Origin: Massilia phyllostachyos
Lineage (GTDB): Bacteria > Pseudomonadota > Gammaproteobacteria > Burkholderiales > Burkholderiaceae_D
Length of the DNA: 64,000 nucleotides
NCBI RefSeq assembly: GCF_021044825.1
Contig: NZ_JAJNOC010000001.1
Location: forward strand, 248,001 to 312,000
Direction: 5' to 3'
Shown one piece after another: positions 7,684 through 16,200 of the stretch; position 1 is the stretch's first letter; every line of letters begins with the position of its first letter. The translations under genes and the position numbers were made by a program. A model generated the notes under the pieces. It was not told the DNA's origin. It did not search any database and saw only the letters and a program-made list of their open reading frames with translations.

Positions 7684-9276
7684 TCAGGGACAGGGCAGGG
7701 TGATCGTCAGCCGCGTGCGGCCGTGGCCCGTGTCCATGCTCACGCTGCCGCCCTGCACCTCGGCCATCAGGCGGATCGAGTAGGTTCCCAGTCCGCTGCC
7801 GCCGACCTTGTCGGACGGCGCGTACTTGTCGAAGAAGCGCTCGCGCGCCGCGGCCGGGACTTCGCCGGCGTTGTCGATCATGACGTGCAGGTTGCCGTAG
7901 CCCGGCGCGATGTTGACGCTGACCTTGCCGCCCGCGGGCGAGGCTTCGATGGCGTTCTTCAGCACGTTGTTGAACATCGAATAGCACAGCAGCGGCTCGC
8001 CCAGGCACATCACGTCCTCCGGCGGCGCGAACTGCAGCGCCACGTCGGCGCCGTCGCAGGCCAGCGCCACATGCCTGCATACCCGCGCCAGCAGCTCGCC
8101 CAGGTCGAACAGCTGCAGCGCCGCCTGGTAGCTGCCCTGCTCCATCTTGTAGACGTCCAGGGTCCGGTTGATCATCTCGAGCGCGTTCTCGGCCGCGGTC
8201 TCGATCATGTGGGCCTGCTCGCGCTGGGGTTCCGTGAGCTGGCCGGCGAGCAGGGACTGGCTGCCGTGCAGGGCCACCGCGATCGGGCTTTTCAGGTCAT
8301 GGCGGGTGATGCGCTCGACGTCCTCGCGCAGGCGCGCGTTCTCGATCAGGAGTTCGTTCTGGCGCCGGATGTCCTGCATGGCGGTGGCCAGCAGCAGGTG
8401 GGCCGACAGGCGCGCCTTCAGGATGGTAGGGTCGGCCGGCTTCGACACGTAGTCCACCGCGCCCAGGCGCAGGCCGGCCACCACGTCCTCGCTGGCGTCG
8501 CGCGCGGACAGGAAGATGATCGGGATATGCGCGGTCTTCGGGTTGGCTTTGAGCTGGCGGCAGGTCTCGTAGCCGTCCATGGCCGGCATCATGATGTCGA
8601 GCAGGATCAGGTCGATGTGGAAGGCGTCCGCGATCTCCAGCGCCTTTTTGCCGCTGATCGCGACCTTGATCGCGTACTCGTCCTTCAGCACCCCGGCCAG
8701 CACCTCGATATTGGTCGGGATGTCGTCCACGATCAGCACCGTGGATTTCTTCACGCGCTCGCCGATCGGTGCGGTCAGGCCGATGACGTTCGATGCGGGC
8801 AGCAGGGCCGGCGCAGGTGCGGGCTCCGGCGCAGGGGCCGGGTTCGGCTTCGGCGCCGGTTGCGCAGGCCGCGCGAAGGGGTTTGGCGCCGCTTCCAGCG
8901 TCACGCCCAGCATGGCCATGAACTTGCTGGCGAAGCTGTGCACCGTGAAGGGCTTGATCATGTAGGCGTTCACGCCCGCCTGCAGCGCGGTGCGCACCGA
9001 TTGCGGATTGGTCTCGGCGGTCAGCATCATGAACGGCGTGGTGGTGTAGCGGTGATCGGCGCGCATCCACTTGAGCAGGTCGATCCCGCTCATCACCGGC
9101 ATGCCCCAGTCGCCGACCACGATGTCGATCTGCTGCTTGCGCATCAGGTCCTGCGCGGTCTTGCCGTTATCGGCCTGGAGCACGTTCAGGAACCCGAGCT
9201 CGGCCAGCACCTGGCGCACATGGGTGCGGATCAGGAGGTAATCGTCGACGATGAGGATGGCGGCGGACTTGTCCAT
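7684..9276 (-). CDS. Hybrid REC-REC-histidine kinase
   Basis: A 530-residue protein with an uncommon order: a CheY-like receiver (DD at 11-12, Asp56 in GDWGMPVMSG, Lys in MIKPF), a proline/alanine-rich linker of about 30 residues (PAPKPNPAPAPEPAPAPA), a second receiver (IVDDIPTN, LLDIMMPAMDG, VSKPAD), a coiled helix, then a histidine-kinase core with RHDLKSPI, NNVLKNAIEAS and GSGLGTYSIRLM. No transmembrane or sensor domain is present, so input must come by phosphotransfer or partner proteins. The ATG at 9276 follows AGAGAA; 12 further upstream codons to 9312 are unlikely. It lies upstream of the LytS gene on the same strand, about 100 bp away. Confidence 0.88.
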   Translation of the reverse strand: MDKSAAILIVDDYLLIRTHVRQVLAELGFLNVLQADNGKTAQDLMRKQQIDIVVGDWGMPVMSGIDLLKWMRADHRYTTTPFMMLTAETNPQSVRTALQAGVNAYMIKPFTVHSFASKFMAMLGVTLEAAPNPFARPAQPAPKPNPAPAPEPAPAPALLPASNVIGLTAPIGERVKKSTVLIVDDIPTNIEVLAGVLKDEYAIKVAISGKKALEIADAFHIDLILLDIMMPAMDGYETCRQLKANPKTAHIPIIFLSARDASEDVVAGLRLGAVDYVSKPADPTILKARLSAHLLLATAMQDIRRQNELLIENARLREDVERITRHDLKSPIAVALHGSQSLLAGQLTEPQREQAHMIETAAENALEMINRTLDVYKMEQGSYQAALQLFDLGELLARVCRHVALACDGADVALQFAPPEDVMCLGEPLLCYSMFNNVLKNAIEASPAGGKVSVNIAPGYGNLHVMIDNAGEVPAAARERFFDKYAPSDKVGGSGLGTYSIRLMAEVQGGSVSMDTGHGRTRLTITLPCP

Positions 9277-9365
9277 GACGGTTCTCTTGCTTGAGTTGAT
9301 GAAGTTTAGCAACTAATGATGAGGTCGCCTACGTGGAACGTTGTCGCCGTTGTGTGCATGCCCGC

Positions 9366-9425
9366 CTTGTTTTTGCGGGAACGGTCGTGTTTATCCGTAA
9401 ACTTGCTTGTTTTTGCGTGTTTGCG
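9366..9425 (+). promoter_or_regulatory. Direct repeats upstream of the DeoR-family gene (candidate operators)
   Basis: The 12-mer CTTGTTTTTGCG occurs at 9366-9377 and again at 9406-9417, exactly 40 bp apart, with a partial third copy (GTTTGCG) at 9419-9425. A spacing near four helical turns upstream of a regulator start at 9456 suggests autoregulatory binding sites. No experimental support; inference from repetition only. Confidence 0.45.
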
Positions 9426-9455
9426 TAGAGTGTCGGGCATTCAACAGGAGAATCC

Positions 9456-10232
9456 ATGCAATTAGCCGAAGAACGGCGCCAGGCGATCGTCGACGCGGTC
9501 GAGCAGGATGGCCGGGTGCTGGCCGCCGAGCTGGCCCAGCGCCTGAACACGTCCGAAGACACGATCCGGCGCGACCTGCGCGAACTGGACGCGGCCGGCC
9601 TGCTGCGCCGCGTGCACGGCGGCGCGGTGCGGCGCGCGCCGCTGCCCAGCTTCGGCGAACGCGCCATCAGCGAGCTGCCGCGCAAGAACGCGCTGGCGCA
9701 GATGCTGCGCGACTGCGTGCGGCCCGGGGATACGGTGCTGATCGACGCCGGCTCGACCAACCTCGCTTTTGCGCGCCTGCTGGAAGACGGCCAGGCCGCC
9801 ACCGTCGTCACCAACAGCCCGCAGGTGGCGCTGGCGCTGGGCGAATTCCGCCGCACCCGCGTGGTGCTGCTGGGCGGGACCTACAACGCGGCGAAGGGCG
9901 CGGTGATGGGCGCCTGGACTCTGGCCGAGCTGCAGGGACTGCGCGCCGACCTGTGCATCGTCGGCGTCTGCGCCATCGACCCCGAACGCGGCCTGGCCAC
10001 CGAGGATGCGGAAGAAGCCACCATCAAGGCCGCCATGCTGGCCGGCAGCGCGCGCAGCGCGGCGGCGGTGCTCAATGAACGCCTGGGCGACAGCGCCGCC
10101 TTCCTGTTCGGCCGCCTGACGGAACTCGACCACCTGGTGCTCGAAGCCGACGCGCCGCCAGACACCATCGCCCGCCTGCGCCAGTCGGCGCCGGGTCTCG
10201 ACATCCAACTCGCAGCAAAGGTCCGTGCATGA
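9456..10232 (+). CDS. DeoR/GlpR-family transcriptional regulator
   Basis: A 258-residue DeoR-family repressor. The N-terminal winged helix (EERRQAIVDAVEQDG, LAAELAQRLNTSEDTIRRDL, residues 5-45) carries the family signature RRDLRELDAAGLLRRVHGGAV; the C-terminal effector domain is of the DeoR sugar-phosphate-sensing type (IDAGSTNLAFARLL, VTNSPQVALAL, LLGGTYN). An AGGAG ribosome-binding site precedes ATG 9456. The stop overlaps the start of the MFS gene by 4 bp, so it probably controls that transporter; the inducer, expected to be a phosphorylated sugar or similar, is unknown. Confidence 0.93.
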   Translation: MQLAEERRQAIVDAVEQDGRVLAAELAQRLNTSEDTIRRDLRELDAAGLLRRVHGGAVRRAPLPSFGERAISELPRKNALAQMLRDCVRPGDTVLIDAGSTNLAFARLLEDGQAATVVTNSPQVALALGEFRRTRVVLLGGTYNAAKGAVMGAWTLAELQGLRADLCIVGVCAIDPERGLATEDAEEATIKAAMLAGSARSAAAVLNERLGDSAAFLFGRLTELDHLVLEADAPPDTIARLRQSAPGLDIQLAAKVRA

Positions 10233-11368
10233 CAGCGACAACATTGAACCAGGCCCGCTGGGCGGTCTCCACCGTCTTCCTGATCAACGGCGCCGGCATC
10301 GGTCTGTGGGCCGCGCACGTGCCGGTGGTGCAGGCGCGCCTCGGCATCGATACCGCGACCCTGTCGATGGTGCTGCTCACCATCGCCGCCGGCGCCCTGC
10401 TGGCGATGCCGCTGATGGGCGGCTTCACGGCGCGCTGGGGCACGCGCCGCATGACGCTGGTGGCGGGCTTCGCCTTCGTCCTCATGCTCGGCATCCTGAT
10501 GGGCCTGAGCGACCTGACCCTGCTGTTCATCGCCGCCTTCCTGTTCGGCGTCGGCAACGGCGCGCTGGACGTCGCGATGAACGCCAACGCCAGCGAAGTC
10601 GAGACCGCGCGCGGCATCCCGACCATGTCGTCCTTCCACGGCTTCTTCAGCCTCGGCGGCCTGTTGGGCGCCGCGCTGGGCGGCGTGGTGATCGGCCAGG
10701 GCTGGGGCGACGGGCAGGGCGCGCTGGCGGCAGCCATTGTCAGCGGCGCCGTGCTGCTGGCTGTCGCGCCGCGGGTGATGTTCTTTGCCCCGACCCACGC
10801 GGGCGGCAGCCACTTCGCCCTGCCGCGCGGGGCCGCGCTCAGCCTGGGCCTGCTGGCGCTGCTGTGCTTCGCGGTCGAGGGCGCGCTGGTCGACTGGAGC
10901 GCCCTCCTGATGCGCGAACGCACCGGCGCCGAACCGGCCAGCGCGGCGCTGGCCTACTCCGCCTTCTCGATCGCGATGGCCGCCTGCCGCTTCGCCGGCG
11001 ACCGCATGATCCTGCGTTTCGGCGCCATGCGCATCATGGTGCTGGGCGGCCTGGCCATGTTCGTCGGCCTGGCCACCGCGGTGCTGAGCACCGACTTCCT
11101 GCTGTCGGCCTGCGGCTTCGCCCTGATCGGCATCGGCGCGGCCAACGTGGTGCCGCTGCTGTTCGGCGCCGCCTCGCGCATCCCCGGCATGAGCGCCGGC
11201 GCGGGCGTGGCGGCGGTGGCGACGCTGGGCTACGGCGGCCTCTTGATGGCGCCGCCGGTGCTGGGTTATATCGCCGCGCACTCGAGCGTGATGGTCGCGC
11301 TGGGCATGCTGTCGCTGTCGGGACTGGTGATCGCGCTGAGCGCCGGCGTCATCAAGCGCAGCGCGTAG
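10229..11368 (+). CDS. MFS transporter, YbjJ-like
   Basis: A 379-residue major facilitator protein with about 12 hydrophobic segments, beginning VSTVFLINGAGIGLWAAHVP and containing the MFS loop motif GGFTARWGTRRM between helices 2 and 3. It resembles the YbjJ/FucP-side branch of MFS permeases. It is translationally coupled to the preceding DeoR-family regulator (ATGA overlap), which suggests a regulated uptake or efflux route for a sugar-like compound. Substrate not predictable. Its 3' end faces the EgtB/SenA-like gene, 7 bp away. Confidence 0.9.
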   Translation: MTATTLNQARWAVSTVFLINGAGIGLWAAHVPVVQARLGIDTATLSMVLLTIAAGALLAMPLMGGFTARWGTRRMTLVAGFAFVLMLGILMGLSDLTLLFIAAFLFGVGNGALDVAMNANASEVETARGIPTMSSFHGFFSLGGLLGAALGGVVIGQGWGDGQGALAAAIVSGAVLLAVAPRVMFFAPTHAGGSHFALPRGAALSLGLLALLCFAVEGALVDWSALLMRERTGAEPASAALAYSAFSIAMAACRFAGDRMILRFGAMRIMVLGGLAMFVGLATAVLSTDFLLSACGFALIGIGAANVVPLLFGAASRIPGMSAGAGVAAVATLGYGGLLMAPPVLGYIAAHSSVMVALGMLSLSGLVIALSAGVIKRSA

Positions 11369-11374
11369 ACACCT

Positions 11375-12562
11375 TCATAGGGCGCAACTGCGAAAGCCCG
11401 CGTAGATGTCGTCGCGCTCCGGCGTGAAGAAGTTGCGGTAGCGGGGCGAGCGCAGGCGCGGGGCGGTGGCGAAGGAGGCGCCGCGCAGGGTCTGGCGGCT
11501 GCCGAACCAGGGCGCCGAGTATTCGCGGTAGCGGTCGGGCGTGAAGCCGGGGTAGGGCAGGAAGGGCGATGCCGTCCATTCCCACAGCTGGCCCCAGGCG
11601 AATCCGGGGTGGCCGGAATGCGCGGCGAATTCCCATTCTTCCTCGCGCGGCAGGCGCCGTCCGGCCCAGCGGCACCAGGCCTCGGCCTCGTGCAGGGTGA
11701 CGTGACGCACCGGGGCAGCGGGGTCCAGCGCCACCTGGCGGCCGAAGCGGATCCCGGTCCAGTCGTCCCCAGCGCGGCGCCAGTAGCGCGGCGCCTGCCG
11801 TCCCTGCTGCGCCAGCCAGTGGCGGCCGGCCCCGCTCCAGTGGCCGGGATCGTCATAGCCGCCGTCCTGCACGAAGCGGAGATAGGCGGCGTTCGATACC
11901 AGGCCGGCGTCGATCGTGAGCGGGGCGACGGTAAGCAGCGCCGCCGTTTTTTCGTTGTCGAACACGAAGCCGCGCGACTGGTCGCCGCCGCGCTGGAAAG
12001 CGCCGCCGGCGAAGGCGATCTCGCCTGCCGCTGCAGGCCAATCGGCGACGTCCTCCTCGACCGGGGCCGCCGCGCCCAGCGTCTGCAAGGTGTAGAGCAG
12101 GGCTTCGCCATGCATGTCTTCGTGCGCCAGCGCCAGCCGGTAGGGGTAGAGCGCGGCGTCGTCATCCGGCGCATGCGACAGGCGCGCGAGGATCGCCTTC
12201 AGCACGGCGCCGCAATAGGACTTGATGACCTCAGGCTGCAGGCCGAGGGTCCAGCGCGCCGCGTGCGCCACCCTGCCCGAATCGAACAGGGCGTCGCCCT
12301 GCGCCAGCAAGGACGCGCCGCCGGCCTCGCCCGGCGAACTGCCCGTCGCCTCGCGCAGCACGAACCATTCGGCGAACCAGGCCGCATGGCCCAGTTCCCA
12401 CAGCGGCGGATTGACGATCGACAGGCGCGGCAGCCGCGCCGGGTCGTCGTAGCCTGCGGCCGCCAGCGCATCGAAGAGCGACAGGGTGCGCCGCCGCGCA
12501 GCGGCCAGGGCGGCGGCGAGCGCGCCGGCGTCCATCGTGCGCAACGACGCCTGCTCACCCAT
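11375..12562 (-). CDS. EgtB/SenA-family nonheme iron C-S (or C-Se) bond-forming enzyme
   Basis: A 395-residue protein with an N-terminal DinB-like domain and a C-terminal formylglycine-generating-enzyme-like domain (GRHWLAQQGRQAPRYWRR, AEAWCRWAGRRLPREEEWE, TLRGASFATAP). The probable iron ligands His59 (LWELGHAAWF), His147 and His151 (HEDMH) match the three-His site of EgtB. EgtB joins gamma-glutamylcysteine or cysteine to hercynine; the SenA branch, to which the NPPLWELGH motif points, joins a selenosugar in selenoneine synthesis. No egtD, senB or senC lies nearby, so the substrate is unresolved. Start ATG 12562 overlaps the end of thpR by 8 bp. Confidence 0.8.
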   Translation of the reverse strand: MGEQASLRTMDAGALAAALAAARRRTLSLFDALAAAGYDDPARLPRLSIVNPPLWELGHAAWFAEWFVLREATGSSPGEAGGASLLAQGDALFDSGRVAHAARWTLGLQPEVIKSYCGAVLKAILARLSHAPDDDAALYPYRLALAHEDMHGEALLYTLQTLGAAAPVEEDVADWPAAAGEIAFAGGAFQRGGDQSRGFVFDNEKTAALLTVAPLTIDAGLVSNAAYLRFVQDGGYDDPGHWSGAGRHWLAQQGRQAPRYWRRAGDDWTGIRFGRQVALDPAAPVRHVTLHEAEAWCRWAGRRLPREEEWEFAAHSGHPGFAWGQLWEWTASPFLPYPGFTPDRYREYSAPWFGSRQTLRGASFATAPRLRSPRYRNFFTPERDDIYAGFRSCAL

Positions 12563-13064
12563 AGTCGCGCAGGACGGTGTAGACGCCGTCCTTCGATTCG
12601 ACCAGCGCATAGCCGCGCACGTCCCACAGCACCGGCGGCCCTGCCGACGGCAGGACGGCAGTGCCGGCGCGGCGCGCCATCGTCACGTGCGGCCGGTAGG
12701 CGCGTCCCTCCGGCTTCAGCCCGAGGGCGACGAGGGCATCGGACAGGCGCGCGTGCAGCGCCAGCAGTTCCGGCGGCTGCACAAGCGGCTCCAGCACCGC
12801 GATCCCGTTATGCCACGCGGCCGGGCGGCCGAGCTCCAGGCGGAAGGGTGCGAAGGGGACGGCAAAGCCGTCGAGCAGCGCGGGCAGCCGCTCGCTCGGC
12901 AGGGCGCCGAGGAAGTGCAGGGTGACGTGCAGCTTGTCCGGATCGACGGGAGAGGCGCCCCTGGGCCAGGTCCAGGCGTCGCGCCATTGCGTGAGCAGGC
13001 GGCGCACCGCCGGATCCGGCCACAGGGCCAGGAACAGACGGGTGGTATCAGGCTTCCCGTCCAT
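12555..13064 (-). CDS. thpR: RNA 2',3'-cyclic phosphodiesterase (LigT/ThpR)
   Basis: A 169-residue 2H-phosphoesterase. The two catalytic HxTx motifs are HVTL (His46) and HVTM (His126), about 80 residues apart as in the family. The enzyme hydrolyses 2',3'-cyclic phosphate RNA ends and can ligate tRNA halves in vitro; its physiological role is unsettled. The second of two in-frame ATGs (13064) is chosen because GAAGG is 6 bp upstream of it and abuts the first ATG at 13070. It follows panB by about 9 bp and overlaps the EgtB/SenA-like gene, so all three are likely co-transcribed. Confidence 0.9.
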   Translation of the reverse strand: MDGKPDTTRLFLALWPDPAVRRLLTQWRDAWTWPRGASPVDPDKLHVTLHFLGALPSERLPALLDGFAVPFAPFRLELGRPAAWHNGIAVLEPLVQPPELLALHARLSDALVALGLKPEGRAYRPHVTMARRAGTAVLPSAGPPVLWDVRGYALVESKDGVYTVLRDYG

Positions 13065-13073
13065 GGCCATCCT

Positions 13074-13922
13074 TCAGAAGCAGTGTTCCGGCGCCGGGAA
13101 GCTGCCGTCCTTCACCGCCGCCACGTAGGCGGTGACCGCGGCGTCGATGCTGGTCTGGCCCTCCATGAAGTTCTTCACGAAGCGTGCCTTGCGGCCCGGG
13201 AAGACGCCCAGCAGGTCGTGCATCACCAGCACCTGGCCCGAGCAGTCGGGACCCGCGCCAATGCCGATGGTCGGGATCGACAGCATGTTCGTGACTTCCT
13301 TGCCGAGCGCCGCCGGAATGGCTTCCAGCACCACCAGCGAGGCGCCGGCGGCCTGCAGCGCCAGCGCGTCGGCGCGCAGCTGCTCGGCCGCGGCATCGGT
13401 CTTGCCCTGCACCTTGAAGCCGCCGAAGGCGTGCACGAACTGCGGGGTCAGGCCGATGTGGGCGCACACCGGGATGCCGCGTTCGACCAGGAAGCGCACG
13501 GTCTCGCCGAGCCAGGCGCCGCCTTCGATCTTGACCATCTGGGCGCCGGCGCGCATCAGGGTGACGGCGTTGTTGTAGGCCTCGACGGGCGTGGTGTAGC
13601 TGCCGAAGGGCATATCGGCCAGCACCAGCGCCAGCTTGTTGCCGCGGGCGACAGACGCCGTGTGGTAGGCGACGTCCGCCACCGTGACGGGCAGGGTCGA
13701 GTCGTAGCCGGCGCAGACCATGCCCAGCGAATCGCCGATCAGGAGCACTTCGACGCCGCAGCGGTCCATCAGCGAGGCGAAGCTGGCGTCGTAGGCGGTC
13801 AGCATGGTGATCTTGTCGCCCGCCGCGCGCATGGCGAGCAGCGAGGGCGCGGTCACGGCCTTGCGCGCGCGCCTCAAGGCGTCGTTGGCGGCTGGGTTCT
13901 CGCCCTGCAGGTAAGCGCTCAT
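13074..13922 (-). CDS. panB: 3-methyl-2-oxobutanoate hydroxymethyltransferase (PanB)
   Basis: A 282-residue PanB, the first step of pantothenate and CoA synthesis, which transfers a hydroxymethyl group from methylenetetrahydrofolate to alpha-ketoisovalerate. Typical motifs are [47 protein letters not shown] and [14 protein letters not shown]. Length is normal. An AAAGGA ribosome-binding site precedes ATG 13922. panC is not adjacent in this window. It heads a minus-strand group with thpR and the EgtB/SenA-like gene. Confidence 0.97.
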   Translation of the reverse strand: MSAYLQGENPAANDALRRARKAVTAPSLLAMRAAGDKITMLTAYDASFASLMDRCGVEVLLIGDSLGMVCAGYDSTLPVTVADVAYHTASVARGNKLALVLADMPFGSYTTPVEAYNNAVTLMRAGAQMVKIEGGAWLGETVRFLVERGIPVCAHIGLTPQFVHAFGGFKVQGKTDAAAEQLRADALALQAAGASLVVLEAIPAALGKEVTNMLSIPTIGIGAGPDCSGQVLVMHDLLGVFPGRKARFVKNFMEGQTSIDAAVTAYVAAVKDGSFPAPEHCF

Positions 13923-13995
13923 GGGAATCCTTTAAAACGATCGTTCGGAAAACGCGTAGTGTAATCCGCTTGCGCGAAACGCGCAGCGAGGCGTT

Positions 13996-14343
13996 CTAGG
14001 AACGGAAGATGAAGTACACCGCCCCGACCAGGCACAGCGCCGCCCACACATAGTCGAGCTTGAACGGTTCGTTCATGTACAGCATGGCGAAGGGCACGAA
14101 CACCGACAGCGTGATCGCCTCCTGCATGATCTTCAGCTGCGCCAGGCTGAACTGGGTGTGGCCGATGCGGTTGGCCGGCACCTGCAGCAGGTACTCGAAC
14201 AGGGCGATGCCCCAGCTGATGAGGGCCGCGACGTACCAGGCGCGGTTGTTCAGGCTTTTCAGGTGCCCGTACCAGGCGAAGGTCATGAAGATGTTCGACA
14301 GGACCAGCAGGCCCGCGGTCTGGAACCAGATCGGCAATCCCAT
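13996..14343 (-). CDS. DMT family small membrane protein (DUF486)
   Basis: A 115-residue inner-membrane protein with four hydrophobic segments (AGLLVLSNIFMTFAWYGHL, YVAALISWGIALFEYLL, AITLSVFVPFAMLYM, YVWAALCLVGAVYFIF), half the size of ordinary drug/metabolite transporters and similar to the DUF486 family. It probably works as a dimer. It lies 1 bp after folK and 74 bp before panB on the same strand. Substrate unknown. Confidence 0.88.
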   Translation of the reverse strand: MGLPIWFQTAGLLVLSNIFMTFAWYGHLKSLNNRAWYVAALISWGIALFEYLLQVPANRIGHTQFSLAQLKIMQEAITLSVFVPFAMLYMNEPFKLDYVWAALCLVGAVYFIFRS

Positions 14344-14344
14344 A

Positions 14345-14818
14345 TCAGAAGACTTTCTTGACGGCCTGCTGGGCGACCAGCGGCAGGTAATCGTGGACCG
14401 GCCCGATGCCGGGAATGACGAGATCCGGCGCGATCTCGGCCAGCGGCGCCAGCACGAAGCCGCGTTCGTGCATGCGCGGATGCGGCACGGTCAAGGTATC
14501 GCTGTCGATCTGCTGCTCGCCATACAGCAGCAGGTCGAGGTCGAGCGTGCGCGGCGCGTTGCGGTAGGGGCGCTCGCGGCCGTGCGCCTGCTCGATGTCC
14601 TGCAGCGCGCCCAGGAGTTCGTAGGGATCGAAAGCGGTGTCGATGCAGGCCACCGCATTGATGTAATCGGGGCCGCTTGAATCGACCGGCGCCGTGCGGT
14701 ACAAGCCCGAGGTCTCGGTCACGGTGGTGCCCTCCAGGAGGGCAAGCCGGCGCAGCGCATCGAGCACATTGGCCTGCGCGTCGCCCAGGTTGGCGCCGAT
14801 CCCCACGAAGGCGATCAT
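14345..14818 (-). CDS. folK: 2-amino-4-hydroxy-6-hydroxymethyldihydropteridine pyrophosphokinase
   Basis: A 157-residue HPPK that transfers pyrophosphate from ATP to 6-hydroxymethyl-7,8-dihydropterin in folate synthesis. Seen: IGANLGDAQANV at the start, VTETSGLYRTAPV, FINAV-like YINAV, RPYRNAPRTLDLDLLLYG with the catalytic RxxxxRxxDLDLL signature, and VPHPRMHERGFVLAPLAEIAP. ATG 14818 overlaps the pcnB stop by 4 bp, so the two are coupled, the usual pcnB-folK order of betaproteobacteria. Confidence 0.97.
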   Translation of the reverse strand: MIAFVGIGANLGDAQANVLDALRRLALLEGTTVTETSGLYRTAPVDSSGPDYINAVACIDTAFDPYELLGALQDIEQAHGRERPYRNAPRTLDLDLLLYGEQQIDSDTLTVPHPRMHERGFVLAPLAEIAPDLVIPGIGPVHDYLPLVAQQAVKKVF

Positions 14819-16200
14819 TCCTCGCCGCCTTGCGCAGCCGCCGGGCCTTCGCCGCCGGAGCGGCGCGGACCGCGGCGCGGCGGACGCTTGCGCTTCGCCG
14901 GTGCCCCGGCTTCGCCGCCGCGCGGACGCGCATTCGCCGCCGCCAGCAGCGCTTCGCGCTCACCGCCTTCGGCCGCATAGAAGGCCGTCCACCATTCGCC
15001 GATCTCGCCCGGCAGCTCGCCGGATTCGCAGCGCAGCAGCAGGAAGTCGTAGCCGGCGCGGAAGCGCGGGTGCTCCAGCAATTTATAAGGCGCCTTGCCG
15101 GTGCGGCGCTCGAAGCGCGGCTGCATGGCCCAGATGTCGCGCATGTCGGTGGCGATGCGGCGCTGCAGGGCCAGGTTCTCGGTCTGCGTTTCCAGCACGT
15201 CGTCGGCCGCCAGGTGCAGGGCCGGGATCGGCGCTTCGCCGGCGGCGCGGTAGGCGTTCCACTTCTCCAGCACCTGGTGCCACAGGAGCGAGGCGAACAG
15301 GAAGCCGGGCGAGACGCCCTTGCCGGCCTTGACGCGGCCGTCGGTCGATTCCAGTGCGAGCGTCACGAACTTCATGCCGATCGGCTGCTCCAGCACCACG
15401 TCCAGCAGCGGCAGCAAACCGTGGTGCAGGCCGGCCGAGCGCAGCTCCTTCAGGCAGGCCAGCGCGTGGCCCGACAGCAGGAGTTTCAGCATCTCGTCGA
15501 ACACGCGCGCCGCCGGCACGTTGTCGATCAGCGGCGCCATGACGGGGATCGGCGCGCGCGTGGTCGGCTCGATGGTGAAGCCGAGTTTCGCCGCGAAGCG
15601 CACCACGCGCAACATGCGCACCGGGTCTTCGCGGTAGCGCGCTTCCGGCATGCCGATGATGCGCAGCGTCTTCGCGCGGATGTCCTCGATGCCGCCGTGG
15701 TAGTCCAGCACGGTCTGCGTCGCCGGGTCGTAGTACATGGCGTTGATGGTGAAGTCGCGCCGCGCCGCGTCCTCGTGCTGGGGACCGAAGTTATTGTCGC
15801 GCAGGACGCGGCCGTGTTCGTCCTTTGGCGCGTTGTCGCTGCCGTTGCCGCGGAAGGTCGTCACTTCGAGCAGGTCCTGGCCGAACATCACGTGCACGAT
15901 CTGGAAGCGGCGGCCGATGATGAAAGCGCGCCGGAACAGGCGTTTCACTTGCTCGGGCGTGGCGTCGGTGGCGATGTCGAAGTCCTTGGGCTTCACGCCC
16001 AGCAGCAGGTCGCGCACGGCGCCGCCGACGACGAAGGCCTGGAAGCCGGCTTCCTGCAGGGTCTGGGTCACCGTGATCGCATTGCGCGACACGTTGCGCG
16101 GGTCGATCTTGTGCTCGTCAAAGCCGAGGATGACGGGCTGGGTCGGGTCGCGGCCGTCTTCTTTCACGCCGAGGATCTTGCGGATGAATTTCTTAATCAT
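14815..16200 (-). CDS. pcnB: Poly(A) polymerase PcnB
   Basis: A 461-residue class II nucleotidyltransferase that polyadenylates RNA 3' ends and so promotes decay. The catalytic head is FVVGGAVRDLLLGVKPKDFDIATDATPEQV, followed by RRDFTINAMYYDP and the RNA-binding MPEARYREDPVRMLRVVRFAAKLGF region (only parts quoted in sequence). The C-terminus is an Arg/Lys/Gly/Ala-rich disordered tail of about 40 residues (KRKRPPRRGPRR). ATG 16200 (MIKKFIRKILG) is the family start; it overlaps the HAD gene by 8 bp. Confidence 0.96.
   Translation of the reverse strand: MIKKFIRKILGVKEDGRDPTQPVILGFDEHKIDPRNVSRNAITVTQTLQEAGFQAFVVGGAVRDLLLGVKPKDFDIATDATPEQVKRLFRRAFIIGRRFQIVHVMFGQDLLEVTTFRGNGSDNAPKDEHGRVLRDNNFGPQHEDAARRDFTINAMYYDPATQTVLDYHGGIEDIRAKTLRIIGMPEARYREDPVRMLRVVRFAAKLGFTIEPTTRAPIPVMAPLIDNVPAARVFDEMLKLLLSGHALACLKELRSAGLHHGLLPLLDVVLEQPIGMKFVTLALESTDGRVKAGKGVSPGFLFASLLWHQVLEKWNAYRAAGEAPIPALHLAADDVLETQTENLALQRRIATDMRDIWAMQPRFERRTGKAPYKLLEHPRFRAGYDFLLLRCESGELPGEIGEWWTAFYAAEGGEREALLAAANARPRGGEAGAPAKRKRPPRRGPRRSGGEGPAAAQGGEE

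Noticed and set aside
11375..12562. Calling the EgtB/SenA-like gene egtB or senA outright
   Set aside because: No partner genes are present and the active-site residues seen do not separate the two.
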